DNA of 5,677 nt from Actinomycetota bacterium (GCA_028696435.1 JAQVHC010000084.1:1-5677); one strand, 5' to 3'. Shown: positions 1-5,677, numbered from the stretch's first letter. Numbers and translations: made by a program. The notes: generated from the sequence alone by a model not told the origin.

Positions 1-623
1 TTGGATTTTTTATGGCTTATATATGCTATCAAAGATTTGCTGGTAATAGAATCTTGAGGTTTATTATACTTCTTCCAATGTTACTGATTCCCACTGCTGC
101 AGCTGTTCTCTGGAGGTTTTTATATAACTATGATCTTGGACTTTTTAATCAGATGCTTAAAGCAATGAACCTATCTCCCATCGGGTGGCTGTCAAATCCC
201 GGGCTTGCTCTTTATTCAGTGATTTTAACTGACATCTGGGCATGGACCCCATGGGTATTCCTCATACTGCTTGCTGGTATGGAAAATCTGGATGAAGAAG
301 TTCTGGAGGCTGCAAGCATTGATGGCGCAAGTCAGTCCCAGGCTATCAGACACGTAATATTTCCAATGATGAAGCCAATTATTATAATTGCAGTTTCACT
401 TAAAGCTATTGAAACTTTTAGAACTTTTGACTATGTCTGGGTGATGACAGCCGGTGGACCGGGGGGTGCAAGCGATATTACCAGCACTTTTATATACAAG
501 CAGGCATCAAAGAATTTGCAGTACGGGTATGCTTCTGCTTTGAGTATTGTTGTTATGATTATATTAGTTATTCTTACTATTTTTATAGTTAGAAATCTAA
601 TTACTAGAGAGAGCGATTTATGA
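1..623 (+). CDS. Sugar ABC transporter permease, MalF/UgpA type (5' end cut by window)
   Basis: This is an inner-membrane subunit of a carbohydrate ABC importer (binding-protein-dependent transport family, MetI-like fold). The frame is open to the left edge: codons 3-11 read Gly-Phe-Phe and run straight into the ATG at 12. The residues around that ATG fit the middle of the family's second membrane helix and the loop after it, so the ATG is internal and roughly 90 N-terminal residues of a usual ~290 are missing. Counting from ATG 12, hydrophobic segments lie at about 16-38, 65-90, 122-145 and 175-197. The EAA loop that docks to the ATPase is clear: E99-A-A then D104-G-A, with FPMMKP at 117-122. 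The conserved TAGGP segment is at 146-150, and GYASA follows at 172-176. The stop overlaps the next gene's start by four bases, which implies translational coupling. The sugar transported cannot be told from this sequence. Confidence 0.93.
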   Translation, partial: GFFMAYICYQRFAGNRILRFIILLPMLLIPTAAAVLWRFLYNYDLGLFNQMLKAMNLSPIGWLSNPGLALYSVILTDIWAWTPWVFLILLAGMENLDEEVLEAASIDGASQSQAIRHVIFPMMKPIIIIAVSLKAIETFRTFDYVWVMTAGGPGGASDITSTFIYKQASKNLQYGYASALSIVVMIILVILTIFIVRNLITRESDL

Positions 624-1435
624 AAAGAATTTTTTTATGGATATCAATAGCTTTAATATTACTGTGGACACTTCTACCATTTTATTCTCTGATTGTAACC
701 TCTATAGCTGCTTCTGGCTCTATCGGTGAGTTTTTTCCTAAAAATGTGACTTTTGAGTATTACAGAGCTATATTGTTTGGTGATGAGAGCGGCAGCAAAA
801 GTATATGGAGCTATATGTTAAACAGTGTAATAATTGGCAGTATTTCTACAGTCGTTGTCCTTCTTGTCTCTGTGCCTGCTGCATATGGGTTCTCCAGATG
901 GAGGTCAAGAACAAGCACCAATATTTATCTTAGTTATTTTGTTTTAAGAATGCTACCACCAATAGCACTCGTGGTTCCGAGACTTGTCATACTTGGACGC
1001 CTTGGTTTGATAGACACCTTTCTTGGGCTGGCTTTAATATATATCCCGACGCAGATTCCACTGGGTATATGGCTTATGAAGGGTTTTTTTGATGGTACAC
1101 CGAAGGAACTTGAAGAAAATGCCTGGGTTGAAGGAGCAGGTGTTTTTAAAACATTCTGGAAAATTATTCTTCCCATAAATGGCAGTGGTATTGCTGTAAC
1201 TGCTGTTTTTGTATTTATTTACTGCTACATTGAATTTCTTTATGCATCATTGATGGGAAGAAGCAGTGTAATAACATTACCCACATATATTGCAGGTTTT
1301 TCAACCCCGTGGGAGATAAGATTCCAGCTGATGCTGGCGGCTGCGTTAATCAGCATTTTACCAATGATAATACTCTTTGGCTTTGCCCAGCGTTATATTG
1401 TAAGAGGAATTACAGGTGGAGCACTGAAATATTAA
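620..1435 (+). CDS. Sugar ABC transporter permease, MalG/UgpE type
   Basis: This is the second membrane subunit of the importer and should form a heterodimer with the upstream permease. It is complete at 271 residues, normal for the family. The first membrane helix covers about residues 4-28, with further hydrophobic stretches near 65-90, 103-125, 132-153, 189-209 and 234-256. The EAA loop is present but divergent: E166-N-A-W-V-E171-G-A, where the usual form is EAA..DGA, followed by FWKIILP at 179-185. The C-terminal FAQRYIVRGITGGALK (255-270) matches the conserved tail of the MalG/UgpE group. The start is the ATG in the ATGA overlap with the upstream stop, with a weak purine run (AGAGAGAG, 606-613) before it. 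No ATPase gene lies next to it. Importers of this class often use an ATPase encoded elsewhere and shared between systems, but the window cannot show whether that is so here. Confidence 0.94.
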   Translation: MKRIFLWISIALILLWTLLPFYSLIVTSIAASGSIGEFFPKNVTFEYYRAILFGDESGSKSIWSYMLNSVIIGSISTVVVLLVSVPAAYGFSRWRSRTSTNIYLSYFVLRMLPPIALVVPRLVILGRLGLIDTFLGLALIYIPTQIPLGIWLMKGFFDGTPKELEENAWVEGAGVFKTFWKIILPINGSGIAVTAVFVFIYCYIEFLYASLMGRSSVITLPTYIAGFSTPWEIRFQLMLAAALISILPMIILFGFAQRYIVRGITGGALKY

Positions 1436-1499
1436 GTGGCTAATATCTAAATATTTAGTATTATAAGTATAAAAAAGAAGTATATAGAGGGAGAGTAAT
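1436..1499. promoter_or_regulatory. Intergenic gap with AT-rich palindrome, possible operator
   Basis: This 64-base gap separates the transporter genes from the oxidoreductase genes. It contains a perfect 12-base palindrome, CTAAATATTTAG (1447-1458). The symmetry extends to AATA/TATT on either side if one T (1446) is bulged. Without a loop or GC pairs it is a poor RNA terminator, so a protein-binding site is the better guess. A TATTAT/TATAAG stretch just downstream could serve as a -10 element, but I see no convincing -35 box. In DNA this AT-rich, a 12-base palindrome can arise by chance. The gene-proximal end carries a good ribosome binding site, GAGGGAGAG at 1487-1495, for the ATG at 1500. 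Confidence 0.25.
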
Positions 1500-2486
1500 A
1501 TGAAAAAAATAAAAATAGGCATGATAGGTGCGGGAACACATGCTACTAATGAATTATACCCGAGTTTGAATTTTTTAGAAGATATTGAGAGAGTTGCAGT
1601 CTGTGATATAAGGGAAGAGGTTGCACAGAAGACTTCTAAAAACTTCGGATTTGAAAAGTACTATACTGATTACAAAAAAATGTTTGATTCCGAAATGCTG
1701 GACGGGGTTATTATCTGTATAAACGCAAAAGAACATCCTGCGGCAATAAAAGAAAGCTTAATTCATGGAGCGAACGTGCTTGTTGAGAAACCGGCAGCTA
1801 TATACCCTGAAGAATGTAAAGAAATTCTGGAACTCTCCAGAAAAACCGGAAAATTTGTGATGGTAGAGCATCAAAAGAGGAGAGCAACAGCTTACCTGAA
1901 AATGATGGAGATAATTAATAAAAAGGAATTTGGCGATATTGTAATGATTGAGAGTAAGCAACATGGATATCCATACGAATCACTTTTTAATTGCCTGATT
2001 GAGCTTCAGATTCATAATATAGATATATTAAGAGCTTTTGGTGGAGAAGTAGGTAAAGTTAATGCATATCAAAAGAAGATAGCAGAAAACAGGTCAGCTA
2101 TTATACTGGTACTGGAGTTTGAAAATGGTGTAATAGGTACTACTCATATAGGAACGGAGGGTAACAGGGGAGTTTATTGTGAAAGAGTTGAAATAGTTGG
2201 AACAGAAGGACAGGGTGTATTTGTAGAGAATGTAAGGAAAGTCGTGCATTACAAAGAAAATGATTCATATGTATGGCAACCTGATTGGATGCCACATGTA
2301 AGGAACTCAACTTTAAGACTTGATGGGTATCTGGGAAATATGGAACATTTTATTGATTGTATCAAAGAAGGGAAAAATCCAGTCCCGGATATTTATGATG
2401 AAATGAGGGCACTTGAAATAATATTTGAAACATGCAGGCAATTGGGCGCAGAACCCAGATGGAGTATGGTTGTTGGAGAAAAATAA
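1500..2486 (+). CDS. Gfo/Idh/MocA-family NAD(P)-dependent oxidoreductase
   Basis: This is a probable cytosolic dehydrogenase acting on a sugar, inositol or sugar-derived substrate with NAD(P). It is complete at 328 residues, typical for the family. The N-terminal Rossmann fold opens with IGMIGAGTHA (residues 6-15), the dinucleotide-binding glycine motif. The first acidic residue after beta-2 is in AVCDIRE (D36), which favours NAD over NADP weakly. The family EKP motif is at 96-98, and its lysine (K97) is normally catalytic. The C-terminal alpha/beta domain carries E168-L-Q-I-H172-N-I-D175. H172 aligns with the usual catalytic histidine, while the Asp usually four residues before it is Glu here. 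The start is supported by a strong GAGGGAGAG site. The gene lies between sugar permeases and a FAD/Fe-S pair, so a role in catabolism of the imported compound is likely. Family members have many substrates and some are not simple dehydrogenases, so the exact reaction is unknown. Confidence 0.92.
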   Translation: MKKIKIGMIGAGTHATNELYPSLNFLEDIERVAVCDIREEVAQKTSKNFGFEKYYTDYKKMFDSEMLDGVIICINAKEHPAAIKESLIHGANVLVEKPAAIYPEECKEILELSRKTGKFVMVEHQKRRATAYLKMMEIINKKEFGDIVMIESKQHGYPYESLFNCLIELQIHNIDILRAFGGEVGKVNAYQKKIAENRSAIILVLEFENGVIGTTHIGTEGNRGVYCERVEIVGTEGQGVFVENVRKVVHYKENDSYVWQPDWMPHVRNSTLRLDGYLGNMEHFIDCIKEGKNPVPDIYDEMRALEIIFETCRQLGAEPRWSMVVGEK

Positions 2487-2493
2487 ATTTTAG

Positions 2494-2512
2494 AAGGAGA
2501 GGTTTAGTGATG
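2494..2512 (+). promoter_or_regulatory. Ribosome binding site that sets the start of the FAD oxidase
   Basis: AAGGAGAGG at 2494-2502 is a strong Shine-Dalgarno sequence. It lies 7 bases before a GTG (2507) and 10 bases before the adjacent in-frame ATG (2510). The site comes after the upstream stop (2484-2486), so an earlier in-frame ATG at 2432, inside the upstream gene, is unlikely to be used. ATG 2510 is chosen; GTG 2507 would add only one residue. Confidence 0.8.
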
Positions 2513-3949
2513 CATGAGTTTTTTATCGAGAGAGTAAAAAATGAATTAATAAGAATCGTGGGTGAGAATAATCTATATATTAGTGATTTTGATAAAAGTG
2601 CATATTCGGTTGACGTATGGAGCGTATCAAGAAAGTGGGTCGATAAAGGTTTAATTAAAGAATTACCGGATTTTGTTGTTCTGCCAGAAAATGTTCAGCA
2701 AATATCTAAAATAATTAAACTGGCCAACATATATTCTATTCCTGTAATTACCCGTGGAGGAGGAGCAGGAGGGCTGGGAGGAGGTATTCCCTTCTTTGGT
2801 GGAATTGTGATAGATATTAAAAAGCTGGATAAAATAATAAGTCTTGATGAGAAATCATTAAACATTAAGGTCCAGACAGGAATAATGCAGATTGACCTTG
2901 AAAAATATTTAAATAGCAGGGGTTATACATTAAATCATTTACCCGCCTCTATCTATTGTTCAACTCTCGGTGGATTTTTATCTACAAGAGGCTCGGGAGT
3001 TTTATCCAGCAAATATGGCAAAATTGAAGATATGGTTCTCAGTCTGGAAGTTGTACTCCCTACGGGTGAAATAATTAATACTCTTCCAGTTCCACGACAC
3101 TCTGCCGGACCGGGAATTGAACATTTTTTTATTGGAGCTGAAGGTACACTGGGAGTCATTGTATCTGCAGTTTTAAAAATCTTTTATCTGCCCGAGGTTA
3201 GATATTTTGATGCTTATATTTTTGATGATTTACATCTGGCACTTGAAGCAAGCAGGGAAGTAATGATAAACGGACTCGAGCCTAGCGTACTTAGAGTTTA
3301 TGATGAGGGAGATACCAGAGATGTAGTAAAAAAAGAACTGGGCATTGATGTGAATAATGGATCATATGTTGTAATAGGGTTTGATGGTTTTAAAAGTATT
3401 GCTTCTGCACAGAGAAATATGGCAATTAAAATTTTTAAAAAATATAAAGCCAGAGACCTCGGAGAAAAACTTGGAAATCAGTGGTGGGAAAATAGATATG
3501 ATCCTTATTATCCTCCCCATACGCTTGAATCAAAAAGAGACCTGTATGGAGTTATTGATACGATTACCACACATGATAATATAGAGAAATTATACCTTTC
3601 AATGAAAAAAGAACTGGAAGAAAAATTTAGTGACTGGAATATTATTTTTACTGCTCACTTTTCTCACTGGTATACATGGGGAGCTTCAGTTTATCCTCGC
3701 TTTATAGTAAGAAAACCTCCTGAAAATCCCTATGAATTCTTTAGGTTAAATAATGCTATATGGGATGCAGCAGTAAGAGTAATTTTAGAAAATAATGGTA
3801 TTTTAAGTGAGCACCATGGTATAGGATTTCATTTGTCACCATATATGAGAGAACAATATAAAGAAGCATTTTTAGTACTGGAGAAATTAAAGAAAGGTCT
3901 GGATCCAAAGAATATTATGAATCCAGCAGTTCTGGGTTTTGAATTATAA
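2510..3949 (+). CDS. FAD-linked oxidase of the GlcD/AGPS type (VAO/PCMH flavoprotein)
   Basis: This is a flavoprotein expected to oxidise a hydroxy acid, polyol or sugar-like substrate using bound FAD. The protein is 479 residues. The FAD-binding domain spans about 52-225: PDFVVLPENV (53-62), the pyrophosphate loop TRGGGAGGLGGG (81-92), then STLGGFLSTRGSG (151-163), YGKIEDMVLSLEVVLPTGE (169-187), and HSAGPGIEHFFIGAEGTLGV (197-216). The C-terminal domain includes SVLRVYDE (259-266), HFSHWYTWGASVYPRF (383-398), SEHHGIG (433-439) and LDPKNIMNPAVLG (464-476). From memory, the SAGP segment, the Tyr/Gly-Ala stretch and the His pair resemble alkyl-dihydroxyacetonephosphate synthase (AGPS) more than classical glycolate or D-lactate oxidases. 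An ether-lipid role is still not favoured by a sugar-transport operon. I see no signal peptide or membrane segment. The Fe-S gene begins 18 bases after the stop, matching the GlcD-GlcF and GlpA-GlpC arrangement, so the Fe-S protein probably accepts its electrons. The substrate is not determinable. Confidence 0.9.
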   Translation: MHEFFIERVKNELIRIVGENNLYISDFDKSAYSVDVWSVSRKWVDKGLIKELPDFVVLPENVQQISKIIKLANIYSIPVITRGGGAGGLGGGIPFFGGIVIDIKKLDKIISLDEKSLNIKVQTGIMQIDLEKYLNSRGYTLNHLPASIYCSTLGGFLSTRGSGVLSSKYGKIEDMVLSLEVVLPTGEIINTLPVPRHSAGPGIEHFFIGAEGTLGVIVSAVLKIFYLPEVRYFDAYIFDDLHLALEASREVMINGLEPSVLRVYDEGDTRDVVKKELGIDVNNGSYVVIGFDGFKSIASAQRNMAIKIFKKYKARDLGEKLGNQWWENRYDPYYPPHTLESKRDLYGVIDTITTHDNIEKLYLSMKKELEEKFSDWNIIFTAHFSHWYTWGASVYPRFIVRKPPENPYEFFRLNNAIWDAAVRVILENNGILSEHHGIGFHLSPYMREQYKEAFLVLEKLKKGLDPKNIMNPAVLGFEL

Positions 3950-3967
3950 AAAGAAAGGACATATCTA

Positions 3968-5077
3968 ATGTATGTGAATGACTATTTAGATACTATTAAT
4001 AAATGGAAACATTGCCCCATGGCAAACTATGTGTGCCCTGTTGCAAGATACACAAAATTAGAGACAAATACCCCAAGAGGGTTAGCTTTCATATATTCTC
4101 TAATAGTTGATAATCTAAAAGATATTGACGAAGTTACTATAGAAAGAATTTATCAGTGCAATTTATGCAGAGCCTGTGAAGCAATAAGCAGGGATGACTC
4201 AAGTATTCCTGAATTCATTCTGGCAGCTAGGAGAGATATAGTGGAGATGAAAATGGCTCCCGAGCCTGTAATTAGATTAAAAGACGATATCTGTAATAAC
4301 AATAAACTTTGCGATATGGACCGGGTAAAGGATTTAGCATCAAATAGCAAATCAACACCTGAAACAGTTGTTGTTTTAAATTATGAATCAGAAAGTTCAA
4401 AAAAAATATTTTCAATAATTAAAAAATTACTGGCTGAAAATAATATTGATTGTGCAGAGATAAACATCGGTAAATATCCAGCTCCAGCTGCTATGCTCAG
4501 AGAGCTGGGCTATCAGGATTTATCCAGTAAAGTCTTAAATAATCTGACCTATATTATTAAAAATGTTAAGTTCAGAAAAATGGTTTTTATTACTCCCTAC
4601 GACCTAGAATTACTTTTAAAAAGCCAGACTGTTGACATTGATAATATGTCGCAGGGGTTGGTTCATGCATTTGAGTTTCTCGAAGAGTTCATAAACGAAA
4701 AGGTAAAAAGAATTGATAAAAAGAAAGAAAAAATAATATATATTGATTCCGAGGGAAATAGAAAGTCTGACAAATTTTATGAAATTCCACGAAAATTACT
4801 GATAGATGTTGCAGGCTTTGATATTAAGGAGATGGTCTGGAATAAAAAAGAATCTTTTTCCTGCGGAGGACTCACATTACAATACCTGTACTGTGATATT
4901 TTTGATGGGATTATAAAAATCATATCCAATGAGTTAAAAGATTATAATATAAAAAAAGTGGTAACTCCATGTCCTCATTGTATTGAAAATCTTTGTACTA
5001 ATCCAGATTTAAAAGATAATTATGAAATTATTGATTTATGGGAGGCACTTTTTACTATCAATAAACCTGGTGGCTAA
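3968..5077 (+). CDS. Divergent HdrD/GlpC/GlcF-type iron-sulfur protein with depleted cysteine motifs
   Basis: This is a probable electron-transfer partner of the preceding flavoprotein. It is 369 residues, cytosolic, with no membrane segment. The start has an AAAGGA site (3954-3959) 8 bases upstream. The family plan is two N-terminal CxxCxxCxxxCP cluster motifs followed by two CCG domains, and the outline survives here. The first motif keeps only C16 and C23-P (spacing of the 2nd and 4th ligands), followed by the expected TPRG (35-38). The second keeps C64, C67 and C70 but lacks the CP, continuing into IPEFILAARRDIV (80-92). In the first CCG domain, the CCG site reads APA (172-174) before LRELGYQD (177-184), and the CPxC site reads TPYD (209-212). 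In the second, the DPCH position appears as DSEGN (260-264) before YEIPRK (271-276). Its CCG reads SCGG (C299), and CPHC (335-338) is intact. The reading frame is clean, so this is divergence rather than a sequencing artefact. It could hold fewer clusters or act partly as a scaffold. Confidence 0.85.
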   Translation: MYVNDYLDTINKWKHCPMANYVCPVARYTKLETNTPRGLAFIYSLIVDNLKDIDEVTIERIYQCNLCRACEAISRDDSSIPEFILAARRDIVEMKMAPEPVIRLKDDICNNNKLCDMDRVKDLASNSKSTPETVVVLNYESESSKKIFSIIKKLLAENNIDCAEINIGKYPAPAAMLRELGYQDLSSKVLNNLTYIIKNVKFRKMVFITPYDLELLLKSQTVDIDNMSQGLVHAFEFLEEFINEKVKRIDKKKEKIIYIDSEGNRKSDKFYEIPRKLLIDVAGFDIKEMVWNKKESFSCGGLTLQYLYCDIFDGIIKIISNELKDYNIKKVVTPCPHCIENLCTNPDLKDNYEIIDLWEALFTINKPGG

Positions 5078-5151
5078 TACTGTATAGTTAGATGCTATAG
5101 TTATCTATTATTTTTATCATTATTATTTTTTTAATAGTCAGGTAGTTATAA
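5078..5151. other. AT-rich gap before the kinase; weak hairpin, short repeat and T-tract
   Basis: This is the longest gap between genes in the window (74 bases). It holds a perfect 8-base direct repeat, TATAGTTA, at 5083-5090 and 5096-5103. It also holds a weak 5-base-pair hairpin (TAGAT 5089-5093 with ATCTA 5103-5107) and T-rich sequence ending in seven Ts (5126-5132). The stem is short and AT-rich and the T-run is not directly beside it, so a rho-independent terminator is only weakly supported. I see no clear -35/-10 pair. A poor ribosome binding site, CAGGT (5139-5143), precedes the GTG start of the kinase. The region could hold a processing site, a weak terminator or a second promoter, or nothing specific. 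Confidence 0.3.
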
Positions 5152-5677
5152 GTGAGAGAAGAATATTATTTAGGATCTGATATAGGAACCAGCTCCTGTA
5201 AAACTGTAGTTATTAATAGAGAAGGAGCTATTCTCGGGCAGGCCTCTAAAGAATACTGGCCAGATACAGATAATGGTTTAGTTGCTGAAATAGACCCTGA
5301 GATGTGGTATGAATCTTTTTTATGCACTTTAAAAGAAGCCTGTAGCAAAGCAAATATTTTGCCGGGGAGCATTAGTGGAATTGGTTTAACAGGTCAGATG
5401 GTTACATTGATAGGAGTGGACAAAAGCGGAGTTCCTGTAAGGCCGGCGATACTCTGGTATGATAAAAGAGGTTATGAGTATTTAGATAATCTAAATGTAG
5501 ACCAGAAAGAAATGATTCGCTTAATTACCCACAACCCAGTTAATCCAACCTTTACATTACCTAAATTATTATGGGTAAAATATAATGAACCTGATGTATT
5601 TAAAAAGATATATAAAATACTGTGGTCCAGCGATTTTATAAAAATGAAACTTACTGGAAATTACTGCACTGATATGA
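5152..5677 (+). CDS. FGGY-family carbohydrate kinase, xylulokinase-like (3' end cut by window)
   Basis: This enzyme transfers the ATP gamma-phosphate to a sugar or polyol, which usually commits it to catabolism. Only the first 175 residues of about 500 are present. The start is GTG 5152, because a TAA stop sits directly upstream in frame (5149-5151) and the phosphate-binding motif begins at once. That motif is LGSDIGTSSCK (residues 7-17, with D10, G12, T13 and K17). It is followed by ISGIGLTGQM (74-83), the RPAILWYDKR segment (97-106), and PTFTLPKLLW (132-141) before the usual LTG near 167-169. These are hallmarks of the N-terminal FGGY domain. Classical xylulokinases read GQMHG here, whereas this protein reads GQMVT, with Val84 in place of the histidine. 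The substrate may therefore differ from D-xylulose. Same strand and close spacing suggest co-expression with the upstream genes, though the AT-rich gap could separate transcription units. Confidence 0.9.
   Translation, partial: MREEYYLGSDIGTSSCKTVVINREGAILGQASKEYWPDTDNGLVAEIDPEMWYESFLCTLKEACSKANILPGSISGIGLTGQMVTLIGVDKSGVPVRPAILWYDKRGYEYLDNLNVDQKEMIRLITHNPVNPTFTLPKLLWVKYNEPDVFKKIYKILWSSDFIKMKLTGNYCTDM

Noticed and set aside
12..14. ATG at the left edge as the true start of the first permease.
   Set aside because: The frame is open upstream. The protein from this ATG lacks the first membrane helices of the family, and the residues around it fit an internal helix.
934..1176. Open frame on the minus strand inside the second permease gene (80 codons).
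   Set aside because: It lies wholly opposite a well-supported gene, shows no recognisable domain and has no separate context.
2432..2509. An earlier ATG in frame with the FAD oxidase, which would add 26 residues and overlap the dehydrogenase gene by 55 bases.
   Set aside because: The added residues are rich in Arg and Trp and resemble no family N-terminus. A strong ribosome binding site at 2494-2502 points to GTG 2507 or ATG 2510 instead.
3381..3584. Open frame in another plus-strand phase inside the FAD oxidase gene (67 codons).
   Set aside because: It has a low-complexity Leu/Ile/Lys composition typical of out-of-frame AT-rich DNA and is fully contained in a real gene.
3968..5077. Fe-S gene as a pseudogene because of the missing cysteines.
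   Set aside because: The frame is intact at a plausible length, the ribosome binding site is good, and the non-cysteine family residues are well kept. This indicates a maintained protein.
5089..5132. Rho-independent terminator after the Fe-S gene.
   Set aside because: The stem is only five base pairs, AT-rich, and separated from the seven-T run, so it is not called as a terminator.
5166..5372. Open frame on the minus strand opposite the kinase gene (68 codons).
   Set aside because: The plus strand here encodes the FGGY phosphate-binding motif in a clear frame; the opposite frame is a shadow with no recognisable features.

Overview
The window carries six consecutive genes, all on the + strand, with short gaps or overlaps between them. 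It reads as the middle of one catabolic operon, or of two adjoining ones, and is cut at both ends. The DNA is AT-rich, uses AGA heavily for arginine, and has purine-rich ribosome binding sites before several genes. With a MalFG-type ABC importer and a flavin/iron-sulfur redox pair, this suggests a low-GC anaerobic fermenter, such as a Halanaerobiales- or Clostridia-like member of the Bacillota. A Thermotogota-like host is also possible. The assignment is an inference from composition and gene content.

Layout: positions 1-623 are the 3' part of a sugar ABC permease (MalF/UgpA type). It overlaps by four bases (ATGA) the second permease at 620-1435 (MalG/UgpE type). A 64-base gap with an AT-rich 12-base palindrome follows. 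Next come a Gfo/Idh/MocA-family NAD(P)-dependent oxidoreductase (1500-2486), a GlcD/AGPS-type FAD-linked oxidase (2510-3949), and an HdrD/GlpC/GlcF-type iron-sulfur protein with many lost cysteines (3968-5077). A 74-base AT-rich gap precedes the 5' part of an FGGY-family carbohydrate kinase (5152 to the window end), which starts at GTG.

How the genes may work together (inference): the importer brings in a sugar, polyol or sugar acid. The Gfo/Idh/MocA enzyme and/or the FAD/Fe-S pair oxidise it, and the FGGY kinase phosphorylates the resulting keto-sugar or polyol. The substrate cannot be read from the sequence. No transporter ATPase, solute-binding protein or regulator lies inside the window.

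The most unusual element is the Fe-S protein. It keeps the overall plan of the GlcF/HdrD family: two N-terminal cluster segments and two CCG domains. However, its first CCG domain has no cysteines at the expected sites, and both N-terminal motifs and the second CCG domain are incomplete. Its tight linkage to an AGPS-like flavoprotein suggests a divergent electron-transfer module serving carbohydrate oxidation. I saw no RNA genes, CRISPR arrays, insertion sequences or frameshifts.
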